Positions 44,848-53,073 of a DNA stretch of 64,000 nucleotides are shown piece by piece. The stretch covers positions 62,001 to 126,000 of the forward strand of contig CAWFWX010000011.1 of NCBI GenBank assembly GCA_963819635.1, read 5' to 3'. The notes beneath the pieces were generated by a model, which did not search any database, was not told the DNA's origin, and worked only from the letters and a program-made list of their open reading frames with translations. This DNA comes from JACVRW01 sp963819635. GTDB lineage: Bacteria > Actinomycetota > Thermoleophilia > Solirubrobacterales > Thermoleophilaceae. Position 1 is the first letter of the stretch. The number at the start of each line of letters is the position of its first letter. The translations under genes were made by a program, and so were the position numbers.

Positions 44848-45612
44848 TCACGTGTCGCGCAGCTGGTGCGCCTCGGTGAAGAAGCCCCGGTATCCGAGCG
44901 ACACCGCGATCATGCCCGCCAGCGCGACCGCCCCGAGCAGCACCCAGAGGAGCACGATCTGGAGGCGCACCGCGTCGACTGGCTCCGCGCCCGCCACGAG
45001 CATTCCCACCATCGTGCCCGGGAAGAAGACGATGCCGGTCGTCTTCGTCGAGTCGACCAGCGGGATCATCCCGGAGCGCAGGCTCCGCGCCACGATGGCG
45101 CGCGACGCCTGGAACGACGTCGCTCCGAGCGCGAGCATCGCCTCGATCTGCCTGCGGCCGTCGTGCATCTCGTCAGCGAGCCGGTTGAGCGCGACGGCCA
45201 CGGCCGTCATCGAGTTGCCGATCACCATGCCGCCGACGGGCACGAGGTAGCGCGGTGTCGCCTCGAACACGCCCAGCGCCAGCACCAGGCCGAGCGTGAC
45301 GGCCGCGCTCACCGCCAGCCCCAGCAGAATCGGCCCCGTCACGTTCGGCACACCCTTGGCACGCCCGCGCGCGGTCCAGGTCCCGAACCCGACCATGCCG
45401 GCCAGGAGCGCGGCCACGAGCCAGAGGCTGTCGGTGTCGAAGATCGCCTGGATCACGTAACCGACCGCGGTCAGCTGAAGGAACGAGCGCAGGACCGCGA
45501 CAGCGATGTCCCCCTCGAGCTCGGCGCGGCGCCAGAACGAGACCGCGATCGCCACGGCGATGAGCACCAGCGACGCGGCGACCTCGCCGAGCGTGATGTT
45601 CACCGTGCTCAC
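44848..45612 (-). CDS. fetB: FetB-like ABC transporter permease (UPF0014)
   Basis: 254 residues with seven membrane helices. LRSFLQLTAVGYVIQAIF near the N-terminus, VPVGGMVIGNSMTAVAVALN and the ATSFQASRAIVARSLRSGMI cytoplasmic loop, then TTGIVFFPGTMVGMLVAGAE, are the conserved blocks of the FetB/YbbM family (iron export/ALS3-like in plants). It overlaps the ATPase gene by 4 bases. The pair lies inside the glyA-wecA cluster, an insertion relative to the common actinobacterial order. Confidence 0.87.
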   Translation of the reverse strand: MSTVNITLGEVAASLVLIAVAIAVSFWRRAELEGDIAVAVLRSFLQLTAVGYVIQAIFDTDSLWLVAALLAGMVGFGTWTARGRAKGVPNVTGPILLGLAVSAAVTLGLVLALGVFEATPRYLVPVGGMVIGNSMTAVAVALNRLADEMHDGRRQIEAMLALGATSFQASRAIVARSLRSGMIPLVDSTKTTGIVFFPGTMVGMLVAGAEPVDAVRLQIVLLWVLLGAVALAGMIAVSLGYRGFFTEAHQLRDT

Positions 45613-46226
45613 GTCGTGACCCGCCCGTCGCGGAGCCGGATCGTTCGCTCGGTCAGCCGGCCCGCCTGGTCGCGGTTGTGTGTCACGAGCACGAGCGAGA
45701 CGTCGCGCAGGTGGCGCAGGGCTTCCTCGACGGCGGCCGTGGCGGAGGGATCGAGCGACGCCGTCGGCTCGTCGAGCAGGAGCACCTCGGGCTCCAGCGC
45801 GAGCGCCCGCGCGAGCATCACCCGCTGCTGCTCGCCCACCGACAGCCGCGAGGCGTCGCGCTCCAGGAACGACGGGTCCAGGCCGGCGAGCCGCACCGGA
45901 CCCTCGGGGTCCACCTCCCGGCCCTCCAGCCGCGGGCCGAAGCGGATGTTGTCGGCCACGCTTCCCGGAACCGGCGCCGGCAGCTGAGGCACGAGCCCGA
46001 CGCGGCGGCGCAGCTCGAGCGGATCGAGCTCCCGCACGTCGGTGCCGTGGAACCGCACCGAGCCCGCGTCCGGCTCCGCGAGCCGGTTCAGCAGCCGCAG
46101 GAGCGTCGACTTGCCCGAGCCCGAGGGCCCGAGCAGCGCGGTGGAGCCCGCCGGGATCGACATGCTCACGTCGCTCAGCACCGGCCGGCCGTCGCGCGCC
46201 AGGCTGATGCCGTCCAGCTCGAAGAT
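45609..46226 (-). CDS. fetA: FetA-like ABC transporter ATPase; start codon unresolved
   Basis: About 206 residues. Walker A is GPSGSGKS, the Q-loop is in LVPQLPAPVPGS, the ABC signature LSVGEQQRVMLARAL, Walker B VLLLDEP and the switch His in VTHNRD. It pairs with FetB. Homology begins at AIFELDGISLARDG, immediately after the glyA stop (46231-46233), but there is no ATG, GTG or TTG there; the nearest in-frame ATG is at 46322, deep inside glyA. The coordinates given use the ATC at 46226. A non-canonical start or a small sequence error at the glyA/fetA junction is likely. Confidence 0.8.
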   Translation of the reverse strand: MFELDGISLARDGRPVLSDVSMSIPAGSTALLGPSGSGKSTLLRLLNRLAEPDAGSVRFHGTDVRELDPLELRRRVGLVPQLPAPVPGSVADNIRFGPRLEGREVDPEGPVRLAGLDPSFLERDASRLSVGEQQRVMLARALALEPEVLLLDEPTASLDPSATAAVEEALRHLRDVSLVLVTHNRDQAGRLTERTIRLRDGRVTT

Positions 46227-46230
46227 GGCG

Positions 46231-47517
46231 TTACGCGACCGCGTGCTCGGCCAGCTGCGGGTAGAGCGGATACTTGTCGGCGAGGGCGCGCGTGCGCTCG
46301 CTGAGCTCGGTGCGATGCGCATCTGAGAAGTCGCCGGTGAGCGCCTCGCCGATCACGCGGCCGACCTCGCGGAAGTCATCGGCCTGGAATCCGCGCGTCG
46401 CAAGCGCGGGCGTCCCGATCCGCAGGCCCGACGAGACCGCCGGCGGGCGCGGATCGAACGGCACGGCGTTCCGGTTGACCGTGATGCCGACCTCGTGCAG
46501 CCGGTCCTCGGCCTGCTTGCCGTCGAGCTCCGAGTCGCGAAGGTCGGCCAGCACCAGGTGGACGTCGGTGCCGCCCGTGAGCACGTTCACGCCTGCCGCC
46601 ACCATCTCCTCGGCGAGGACCGCCGCCCCCTCGCGCGTGCGCCGCTGGCGCTCGCGGAACAGGTCGGACTGCGCGATCTTGAACGTGACCGCCTTGCCGG
46701 CGATCGTGTGCATCAGCGGCCCGCCCTGGTGTCCCGGGAACACGCGCGAGTCGATCTTCTTCGCGTACTCCTCGCGGCACATGATCATGCCGCCGCGGCC
46801 GCCGCCGAGCGTCTTGTGCGTGGTGGTCGTGACCACGTCGCAGTACGGCACCGGGCTCGGATGCTCCTCGGCTGCGACCAGCCCCGCGAAGTGGGCTATG
46901 TCGGCCATCAGGAGCGCGCCGACCGAGTCCGCGATCTCGCGGAAGCGCTGGAAGTCGAGCTGGCGCGAGTAGGCCGACCAGCCCGCGATGATGAGCTTCG
47001 GCTTCGAGTCCTCGGCGATCTGCGCGAGCTCGTCCATGTCGAGCCGCGAGTCCTCCTCGCGCACGCCGTAGGCGACGATGTCGTAGAAGAGCCCGGAGAA
47101 GTTGATCTTCATCCCGTGCGACAGGTGGCCGCCGTGGTCGAGCTTCATGCCGAGGATCCGGTCACCCGGGTCGAGCAGGGCCATGTAGACGGCCGAGTTC
47201 GCCTGCGCGCCGGAGTGCGGCTGGACGTTCACGTGATCGGCGCCGAACACCTCCTTGGCCCGGTCAATGGCGAGCTGCTCGGCGATGTCCACGTACTCGC
47301 AGCCGCCGTAGTAGCGCCGGCCCGGGTAGCCCTCGGCGTACTTGTTCGTGAGCACCGACCCCTGGCAGTCGAGCACCGACTGCGGCACGAAGTTCTCGGA
47401 CGCGATCATCTCGAGCGTCCGCTCCTGCCGCGCTGCCTCGTCCTTCAGCACCTCAGCGATCTCAGGATCGACCTCGGCGACGGGCTTCGTGAAGTAGTCC
47501 GGGCTCAGCTCACTCAT
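46231..47517 (-). CDS. glyA: Serine hydroxymethyltransferase
   Basis: 428 residues, standard length. Diagnostic blocks: ASENFVPQSVLDCQGSVLTN, YAEGYPGRRYYGGCEYVDIA, HGGHLSHG, and the PLP-Lys segment VVTTTTHKTLGGGRGGMIMC. It interconverts serine and glycine with tetrahydrofolate, supplying one-carbon units; cytoplasmic PLP homotetramer/dimer. The start overlaps the end of the sua5-like gene by 4 bases. Confidence 0.95.
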   Translation of the reverse strand: MSELSPDYFTKPVAEVDPEIAEVLKDEAARQERTLEMIASENFVPQSVLDCQGSVLTNKYAEGYPGRRYYGGCEYVDIAEQLAIDRAKEVFGADHVNVQPHSGAQANSAVYMALLDPGDRILGMKLDHGGHLSHGMKINFSGLFYDIVAYGVREEDSRLDMDELAQIAEDSKPKLIIAGWSAYSRQLDFQRFREIADSVGALLMADIAHFAGLVAAEEHPSPVPYCDVVTTTTHKTLGGGRGGMIMCREEYAKKIDSRVFPGHQGGPLMHTIAGKAVTFKIAQSDLFRERQRRTREGAAVLAEEMVAAGVNVLTGGTDVHLVLADLRDSELDGKQAEDRLHEVGITVNRNAVPFDPRPPAVSSGLRIGTPALATRGFQADDFREVGRVIGEALTGDFSDAHRTELSERTRALADKYPLYPQLAEHAVA

Positions 47518-48128
47518 TCGAAGACGGACGCTACCACCGCCTCAAGCGGCAACGCCCCCTCTCTGACGAGCTCGAACGTGCCGCCGAGCTCCCACGCGGA
47601 GAAGTCCAAGACCGTGGAGGGCGTGCCCGGCAGCTCGCCGGCGTCGAGCACGAGGTCAACGCCCTCCAGCAGCTCGGGATCCACTTCCTCGACCCGGCGC
47701 GCGTCGGCGCCGCCCGAGCGATTCGCGCTCGACTGCAGCACCGGCCAGCCCACGGAGGCCAGTGGCTCGAGTGCACCCTCGAGGCGCGGCACGCGGATCC
47801 CGAGCTTGTCCGGCTCGATTCCGCACGCGAGCGGGAATCGGTGAGCGGGGTTGGGGACGAGCAGTGTCACGGGGCCCGGTAACAGCGTCTCGATGACGGC
47901 TCGAGTCCGCGGGCCGAGCTCGGGGAGCGCGGCCAGCGCGGCGCCGACCTGGAAGAACATGACCGCGGCGGGCTTGTCCAGGGCGCGGCCCTTGAGCCGG
48001 TAGAGCCTGTCGACTCCCTCGCGCGAGTCCGGCTCGGTGGCCAGGCCGTAGACGGTATCGGCGGGGAAGATCGCCACGCCGCCCACCGAGATGCACCGCT
48101 CGAAGGTCTCGACGTCCTCCGGCGTCAC
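47514..48128 (-). CDS. L-threonylcarbamoyladenylate synthase (Sua5/YciO/YrdC family)
   Basis: 204 residues with one YrdC domain: GGVAIFPADTVYGLATEPDS, LYRLKGRALDKPAAVMFFQV, GPVTLLVPNPAHRFPLACG and LGIRVPRLE, then PVLQSSANRSGGADARRVEE. It makes threonylcarbamoyl-AMP for the t6A37 modification of ANN-decoding tRNAs. The position between prmC and glyA is the conserved one for ywlC/Rv1301. It overlaps both neighbours by 4 bases. Confidence 0.9.
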   Translation of the reverse strand: MTPEDVETFERCISVGGVAIFPADTVYGLATEPDSREGVDRLYRLKGRALDKPAAVMFFQVGAALAALPELGPRTRAVIETLLPGPVTLLVPNPAHRFPLACGIEPDKLGIRVPRLEGALEPLASVGWPVLQSSANRSGGADARRVEEVDPELLEGVDLVLDAGELPGTPSTVLDFSAWELGGTFELVREGALPLEAVVASVFE

Positions 48129-48919
48129 GGCGCGCGGCCGACGGTGATGCGATCCCAGTTCGAGAGGTCCGGGTAGGAGACGGCGTCGTCGAGCATCTCG
48201 CGAACGGCGTCCGCCTGATCCTCGGCGTGCTCGAGCGCGACGCGCGTCCCCGGCGGGATCGCCGCCATGAGCTCGCGGATCGCGTCGAGGCCATCCACGC
48301 CGCCCGTGAGAGCCACCCGCGGCTCGTAGCGGTTGATCTCGGGCATGAGCACTTCCCAGCGGTCGTCCCGGACGTAGGGCAGGTTCGCGATCACGAGGTC
48401 GTAGTCGCCGGGCGGCAGGCCGTCGGCGACCTCCACCTCGAGCGGCAGGCCGAGCAGTTCCGCGTTCTCGCGCGCGAGGTCGGCGGCCTCCGGCGAGACC
48501 TCCGAGGCCGTGACGCGCAGGTCAGGCCGCTCGTCGAGCAATGCGAGGGCGATCGCGCCGGACCCCGTCCCCACGTCGTGCACGCGCGAGCCCTCGGGCA
48601 GGTCGAGTGCCGCCTCCACGAGCAGCTCGGTCTCCGGGCGCGGAACGAGAACGCGCGGGTCCACCTTGAGCTCGAGGTTGCGGAAGCCCTTCTTGCCGAG
48701 GATGTACGCGACCGGCTCGCGCTCGTTGCGGCGCCGCACGTGCTCTGCGATCACGCGCGCCGCCGACGGCGTGACCTCCATGTCGGGATCCAGGAACAGC
48801 TGCTCGCGGCGTACCCCGAGCGCGTCCGCGATCAGGAGCTCCGCGTCGAGCCGCGGCGACATGCAGCCGGCCGCCTCCAGCGCGGTGGTGGCCGCATCGA
48901 GCGCGTCGCGGGCGGTCAT
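48125..48919 (-). CDS. prmC: Peptide chain release factor N5-glutamine methyltransferase
   Basis: 264 residues starting at ATG 48919, which overlaps the prfA stop by 4 bases. An N-terminal helical domain (about 1-75) precedes the SAM-binding domain with VHDVGTGSGAIALAL (motif I) and the catalytic segment VIANLPYVRD. The canonical motif is NPPY; here it reads NLPY, an unusual substitution at the residue that packs against the substrate Gln. PrmC methylates the GGQ glutamine of the release factors, and its partner prfA is encoded directly upstream. Confidence 0.92.
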   Translation of the reverse strand: MTARDALDAATTALEAAGCMSPRLDAELLIADALGVRREQLFLDPDMEVTPSAARVIAEHVRRRNEREPVAYILGKKGFRNLELKVDPRVLVPRPETELLVEAALDLPEGSRVHDVGTGSGAIALALLDERPDLRVTASEVSPEAADLARENAELLGLPLEVEVADGLPPGDYDLVIANLPYVRDDRWEVLMPEINRYEPRVALTGGVDGLDAIRELMAAIPPGTRVALEHAEDQADAVREMLDDAVSYPDLSNWDRITVGRAP

Positions 48920-49971
48920 GAGCCCACCGGCGCCGCGGCCTCGAGCATGCGCCGCTTCTCCTCGGCCTCCAGCGCGGCCGTGAACTCGTCCAGCTCGCCG
49001 CTCAGGACCCCCGGCAGGTTGCCCTTGGTGAGCCCCACCCTGTGATCGGTCACGCGGTCCTGCGGGAAGTTGTATGTGCGGATCTTCTCGGCCCGCTCGC
49101 CGCTGCCCACCTGCGCGAGCCGCGCCGCCGCGACCTCCGCCTGCTGCGCCGCGATCTCGCGCTCGAGCAACCGCGCGCGCAGCACGCGCATCGCCTTGTC
49201 GCGGTTCTGGAGCTGCGACTTCTCGTCCTGCATCGAGACGACGAGCCCGGTCGGCTTGTGCGTGATGCGCACCGCGGAGTCCGTGGTGTTCACGGACTGC
49301 CCGCCGGGCCCAGACGAGCGGTACACGTCCACCTGGAGGTCGTTCGGGTCGATGTGCACGTCCACGTCCTCGGCCTCCGGCAGCACCGCAACCGTCGCGG
49401 TCGAGGTGTGGATCCGGCCCTGCGACTCGGTCTCCGGCACCCGCTGCACCCGGTGCGTACCGCCCTCGTACTTGAACACGCTGTAGGCGCCGTTGCCCTT
49501 CACCGCGAACGTGAAGTGGCCGTCGCCGATCTCGATCGGCTCGGTCTTGAAGCCGCGGCGCTCGGCGTAGCGGTCGAGCATCCGGTACAGGTCGCCCGCG
49601 AACAGCCCGGCCTCCTCGCCGCCCGCGCCCGGGCGGATCTCCACGATCACGTCCTTGTCGTCGTTCGGGTCGGGCTCGACCATCGCGAGCCTGATCTCCT
49701 CCTCGAGCTCGCCGAGGCGCTCCTCCGAGTTGCGCAGCAGGTCGCGCAGCTCGGGGTCGTCGCCGTCCTCGGCGAGCAGCTCGCGCGCGCCGGCGGCGTC
49801 GTCGGTCGCGTGGCGCCACTCCTGCGCGAGCGTGTGCGCGTGCTCGAGCGCGCGATAGGCGCGGCCGACCTCGGCATAGCGCCGCTGGTCCGAGATCACC
49901 TCGGGGTCCGACATCTGGTCCGAGAGCTCGGCGAAGCGGCCCTCGATCTGCTCCACGAGCTTCTCGATCAC
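48916..49971 (-). CDS. prfA: Peptide chain release factor 1
   Basis: 351 residues. The stop-codon-reading tripeptide is P-E-T (179-181, in RVQRVPETESQGRIHTS), in the P-x-T form that identifies RF1 (UAA/UAG), and the peptidyl-transferase motif is SSGPGGQSVNTTDSA with GGQ at 223-225. The N-terminal helical domain and DEKSQLQNRDKAMRVLRARL complete the family pattern. Cotranscribed with prmC. Confidence 0.95.
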   Translation of the reverse strand: MIEKLVEQIEGRFAELSDQMSDPEVISDQRRYAEVGRAYRALEHAHTLAQEWRHATDDAAGARELLAEDGDDPELRDLLRNSEERLGELEEEIRLAMVEPDPNDDKDVIVEIRPGAGGEEAGLFAGDLYRMLDRYAERRGFKTEPIEIGDGHFTFAVKGNGAYSVFKYEGGTHRVQRVPETESQGRIHTSTATVAVLPEAEDVDVHIDPNDLQVDVYRSSGPGGQSVNTTDSAVRITHKPTGLVVSMQDEKSQLQNRDKAMRVLRARLLEREIAAQQAEVAAARLAQVGSGERAEKIRTYNFPQDRVTDHRVGLTKGNLPGVLSGELDEFTAALEAEEKRRMLEAAAPVGS

Positions 49972-49987
49972 GAAGAGAAGGGTAGGG

Positions 49988-50998
49988 CTAGCGGCCCCAG
50001 CCCACTCGCTGCGCGTATCGGATGAGCCGGTGGAAGTAGGACTCCACCCTCGGACCGGGCCCCAGGCGGCGGTCGTCGAAGCGAACCCGCATCGCGAAGT
50101 AGGGGAAGTAGACCTCCATGCGGCGCAGCCCGCGGTACCTCCGCCGCAGCCATGGGTGCACCCAGCGGCGGTACAGACTCGGCGGCAGGACGGTCGGCTC
50201 GCGGCGGCCGAGCTCCTCCGAGGACAGCTCGAGCAGCCTGCCCACGGTGGTCGCGTTCCGCCCGGCCACGAGGTGGAAGGTTCCGTTCGGGCCGTGGCTC
50301 GCCAGCTCGTGGACGCGATCCGCGACGTAGTCGACCGGGACGATGTCGACCGGCGCGTCGCGTCGCGCCGGGATCGCCGGGATGGCGCCGCGCGCGAATG
50401 CCTTCAGCGGTCCGTAGAGGACGTTGAACGCCGTGGTGTGGCCCGTGGTGCTGTCGCCGACCACGATGCTCGGGCGCAGGATCTGGAGCGGGAGGTCCGC
50501 ACCCTCGCGGTGGAGGGCCTGTTCCGCCTCGAACTTCGAGCGCTCGTACGGATTCCGAAAGCGCTGCCCCACCGCGAGCTCGTCCTCCCGGAAGAGCCGG
50601 CCCGGCTCACCCGCGACGTAGGCGGTGGAGACGTAGCTGAAGCGCTCGAGCCGCCGGCAGCGCCGCGCGAACTGGAGCATCCGGCGTGTCCCCTCGACGT
50701 TCACGCTCCGCGACTCGTCGAGCGGCATGTCGAAGGACACCGAGGCGGCGCAGTGCAGCACCGTCGTGACCTCGCGGCTGAGCCGCTCGCTCGCCTCGCG
50801 CGAGAGTCCAAGGCCGTCCTGCTCGATGTCGCCGGCCACGGCGGTCAGGCGTTCGTGCGCCGGCAGCCGTCCGGCGGCATCGGCTTCGGTTGCGGCGCGC
50901 ACGAGCGCGAAGACATGACGATCGTCGCGCTCGAGGAAGCGCGACAGGATCTCTCTTCCCACGAATCCCGTGGCGCCCGTGAGGAGCACGGCGCCCAC
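49988..50998 (-). CDS. NAD-binding SDR (thioester reductase / male-sterility type)
   Basis: 336 residues from GTG 50998. The Rossmann loop is LLTGATGFVGREIL, followed by VTTVLHCAASVSFD, the catalytic YxxxK in NPYERSKFEAEQAL and LRPSIVVGDSTTGHT. This is the extended SDR type of the fatty acyl-CoA/thioester reductases (NAD_binding_4). A C-terminal region with WLRRRYRGLRRMEVYFPYFA may attach to membranes. Likely reduces an acyl thioester or modifies a lipid; substrate unknown. It lies between prfA and the DUF1385 gene. Confidence 0.82.
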   Translation of the reverse strand: MGAVLLTGATGFVGREILSRFLERDDRHVFALVRAATEADAAGRLPAHERLTAVAGDIEQDGLGLSREASERLSREVTTVLHCAASVSFDMPLDESRSVNVEGTRRMLQFARRCRRLERFSYVSTAYVAGEPGRLFREDELAVGQRFRNPYERSKFEAEQALHREGADLPLQILRPSIVVGDSTTGHTTAFNVLYGPLKAFARGAIPAIPARRDAPVDIVPVDYVADRVHELASHGPNGTFHLVAGRNATTVGRLLELSSEELGRREPTVLPPSLYRRWVHPWLRRRYRGLRRMEVYFPYFAMRVRFDDRRLGPGPRVESYFHRLIRYAQRVGWGR

Positions 50999-51033
50999 AC
51001 ATGGAGCCTCTCGAAACGACGCCGGGGCTAAAC

Positions 51034-52035
51034 CTACGCCACGACTTCCATGCCGACCTTGTCCTCCTCCGAGGCGGCGAGTGGGTTCTCCACCGCCAGC
51101 ACGGCCTCGAGCGCGGCAATAGCCACCGCGAGCTGCGACAGGTCGGGCTCCCGCGTCGTGAGGCGCTGGAGCTGGATGCCGGGCCACATGAGAGCGCGCG
51201 CCCAGCGCTTGGTGCGGTTCTTGCCGAACCACTTGATGAGCTCGAACGCGAGCCCGGCGACGATCGGGATGCCGACGATGCGCGAGATGAAGAGCCAGTG
51301 CCAGTCGAGCTTGCCGAGCGGCGCGAACACCACGATGGCCACGATCATCACCAGGAGCAGGAAGCTGGTGCCGCAGCGCGGATGGAAGCGGGAGAAGCGC
51401 TGGGCGTTCTCGGGCGTGAGCTCCTCCCCGGCCTCGTAGCACGAGATCGTCTTGTGCTCGGCGCCGTGGTACTCGAACACGCGCTGGAGATCGGGCATCC
51501 GCGAGATCAGCGCGAGGTAGGCGAGGAAGATGGAGATGCGGACGAGCTTCTCGATGACCACGAACACGAAGCCGTTCGGGATCGAGTCGGAGGCCAGGTT
51601 CGTGAGCCCGGCGGGCAGGAGGAAGAACAGCCCGACCGCGAACAGGAGCGCGAAGGTGACCGTGCCGATCCAGGCGCCGCCGCCGATGTCCTGCTGCTTG
51701 CCCTCGGCGTCCGGCGGCATCTGGGCGTTCGCCGAGATGCCGAGTGCCCTGAAGCCGATCTTCAGCGACTCGGCGAGCGCGACCACGCCGCGCACGATCG
51801 GCACGCGCAGCAGCCGGTGCCGCTTGGTCCAGGACACGAGCGGCTCGGAGATCACGTCGATCTCGCCCTTCGCGCCCTCCTTCGAGTCCGCTCCCCCCGC
51901 GTCGAGCTGCTCGGCCGACGGCTTGCGCACCGCCACCGCCCAGGTGGAGATGCCGCGCATCATCACGCCCTCGAGCACAGCCTGCCCGCCGATGGGTGCG
52001 TCCTTGGTGGCCTCCCTCGGTTTCACCGTGTCCAT
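51034..52035 (-). CDS. DUF1385 (YqhQ) family membrane protein
   Basis: 333 residues. PIGGQAVLEGVMMRG near the N-terminus and YHGAEHKTISCYEAGEELTP followed by SRFHPRCGTSFLLLVMIVAI are unmistakable DUF1385 signatures, with four or five membrane helices and conserved His, Glu and Cys residues at the membrane face that suggest a metal site. Function is unknown, but the gene is regularly found beside rpmE, prfA and prmC in Firmicutes and Actinobacteria, as here. Confidence 0.92.
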   Translation of the reverse strand: MDTVKPREATKDAPIGGQAVLEGVMMRGISTWAVAVRKPSAEQLDAGGADSKEGAKGEIDVISEPLVSWTKRHRLLRVPIVRGVVALAESLKIGFRALGISANAQMPPDAEGKQQDIGGGAWIGTVTFALLFAVGLFFLLPAGLTNLASDSIPNGFVFVVIEKLVRISIFLAYLALISRMPDLQRVFEYHGAEHKTISCYEAGEELTPENAQRFSRFHPRCGTSFLLLVMIVAIVVFAPLGKLDWHWLFISRIVGIPIVAGLAFELIKWFGKNRTKRWARALMWPGIQLQRLTTREPDLSQLAVAIAALEAVLAVENPLAASEEDKVGMEVVA

Positions 52036-52046
52036 CGTATCGGCGG

Positions 52047-52787
52047 TCAGCCGGTCTTCCTGAGCGCCGAGCAGGGAAGCTCGTGGACGTTGTCCACATC
52101 GGAGCTCTCCGCGATGGCGTGCTCAGGGTCCACCTCGAGCCTTACGAGGCGGGTGCATTCGGGCCCGCGAATCACGATTGCGCGGTGCTCACCGGGCGCG
52201 AGCGAGGCGATCGTGACGGTGTCGACGATGTTGCCGTCGACGGTCAGCCGGACCGGCACCGCGGACGCGGCCGCCCTGCCGGCGTTCCCGACGTTCACCT
52301 CGTAGCGGACGACGCCCTGGACCTTCGTGCGCAGCTCCGCGGCGATCCGGGCGAACAGATTGGGAAGCTCCTCGAACTGGCGGCAGCGTGCCGAGCGGCG
52401 CGTGGCGCGAGCCAGCTCCGTGCCGTCCTGCGCGTACCAGCGGTAGTCCACCCGCACGCGATGGCTCGCGTTCTCGGGAAGCTGCCGGAAGCCCTGCCGG
52501 AACCCGAACGCCTTCACGCCCGGCCTGGAAGAGCGCCAGCGGCTGAGACTGGGGACCTTCACGCGCGTGGGGCGCTCCGCGCCGGTCTCCTCGAGCAGCC
52601 TGAAGCGGAGCGCCATGCGGCTCGTGCCGGGGACCTGCTGCATGCGTGCGTAGAAGGCCGCCTCGTGCTCCTCTACCGAGCACTTCACGAGCTTCACGCT
52701 GGCGGGTGCTGGAGCAGCACCAGCCGCCGCCGGCAGGAGAGCTCCTGCGGCGACGGTCAGTGCGACTGTGTAGAGCGCACGGCGCAT
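52047..52787 (-). CDS. Secreted protein with CARDB-like domain
   Basis: 246 residues. A signal peptide (MRRALYTVALTVAAGALLPA, cleavage near AGAAP) is followed by a basic N-terminal domain of about 110 residues with GTSRMALRFRLLEET, and a C-terminal CARDB-like beta-sandwich (RYEVNVGNAGRAAASAVPVR, DTVTIASLAPGEHRAI, LEVDPEHAIAESSDVDN). CARDB domains bind other proteins or glycans outside the cell. Cys residues at both ends may pair. Function unknown. Confidence 0.75.
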   Translation of the reverse strand: MRRALYTVALTVAAGALLPAAAGAAPAPASVKLVKCSVEEHEAAFYARMQQVPGTSRMALRFRLLEETGAERPTRVKVPSLSRWRSSRPGVKAFGFRQGFRQLPENASHRVRVDYRWYAQDGTELARATRRSARCRQFEELPNLFARIAAELRTKVQGVVRYEVNVGNAGRAAASAVPVRLTVDGNIVDTVTIASLAPGEHRAIVIRGPECTRLVRLEVDPEHAIAESSDVDNVHELPCSALRKTG

Positions 52788-52831
52788 GCGTCAAGTGAAC
52801 GCTTGCTGAACGCGTAAGTTGCGGGAACGAC

Positions 52832-52860
52832 GGGGTCAGACCCCTTCGGGGTCAGACCCT
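52832..52860. repeat. Two GGGGTCAGACCCC palindromes at the 3' end of rpmE
   Basis: Copies at 52832-52844 and 52848-52860, separated by TTC. The second abuts the rpmE stop codon (TAG at 52859-52861 on the minus strand). The pair can fold into one 12-13 bp hairpin with a 3-base loop and could terminate rpmE transcription; it also lies in the spacer next to the CARDB gene. Confidence 0.88.
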
Positions 52861-53068
52861 AGCCTCGCCGGGACCGCGCTGCGCGGCGGCGGAAGCGCTC
52901 GACGCGCCCACCGGTGTCGACGAGCTTCTGGCGGCCCGTGTAGAAGGGATGGCAGTTCGAGCAGATCTCGACATGCAGCTCCGGCTTCGTGGACCGCGTC
53001 CAGAACTCGTTCCCGCAGGTACAGCGAACGTGCGCGGGGCCGTACTCGGGATGAATATCTGCCTTCAT
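52859..53068 (-). CDS. rpmE: 50S ribosomal protein L31
   Basis: 69 residues. MKADIHPEYGPAHVRCTCGN and ICSNCHPFYTGRQKLVDTGG are diagnostic. Four Cys (the CTC pair, and SNC with IC) show the zinc-binding C+ form rather than the Zn-independent paralogue. In the 50S subunit it bridges to the 30S head. The stop codon borders the palindrome pair. It lies upstream of the DUF1385-prfA cluster as in other actinobacteria. Confidence 0.94.
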   Translation of the reverse strand: MKADIHPEYGPAHVRCTCGNEFWTRSTKPELHVEICSNCHPFYTGRQKLVDTGGRVERFRRRAARSRRG

Positions 53069-53073
53069 AACTC

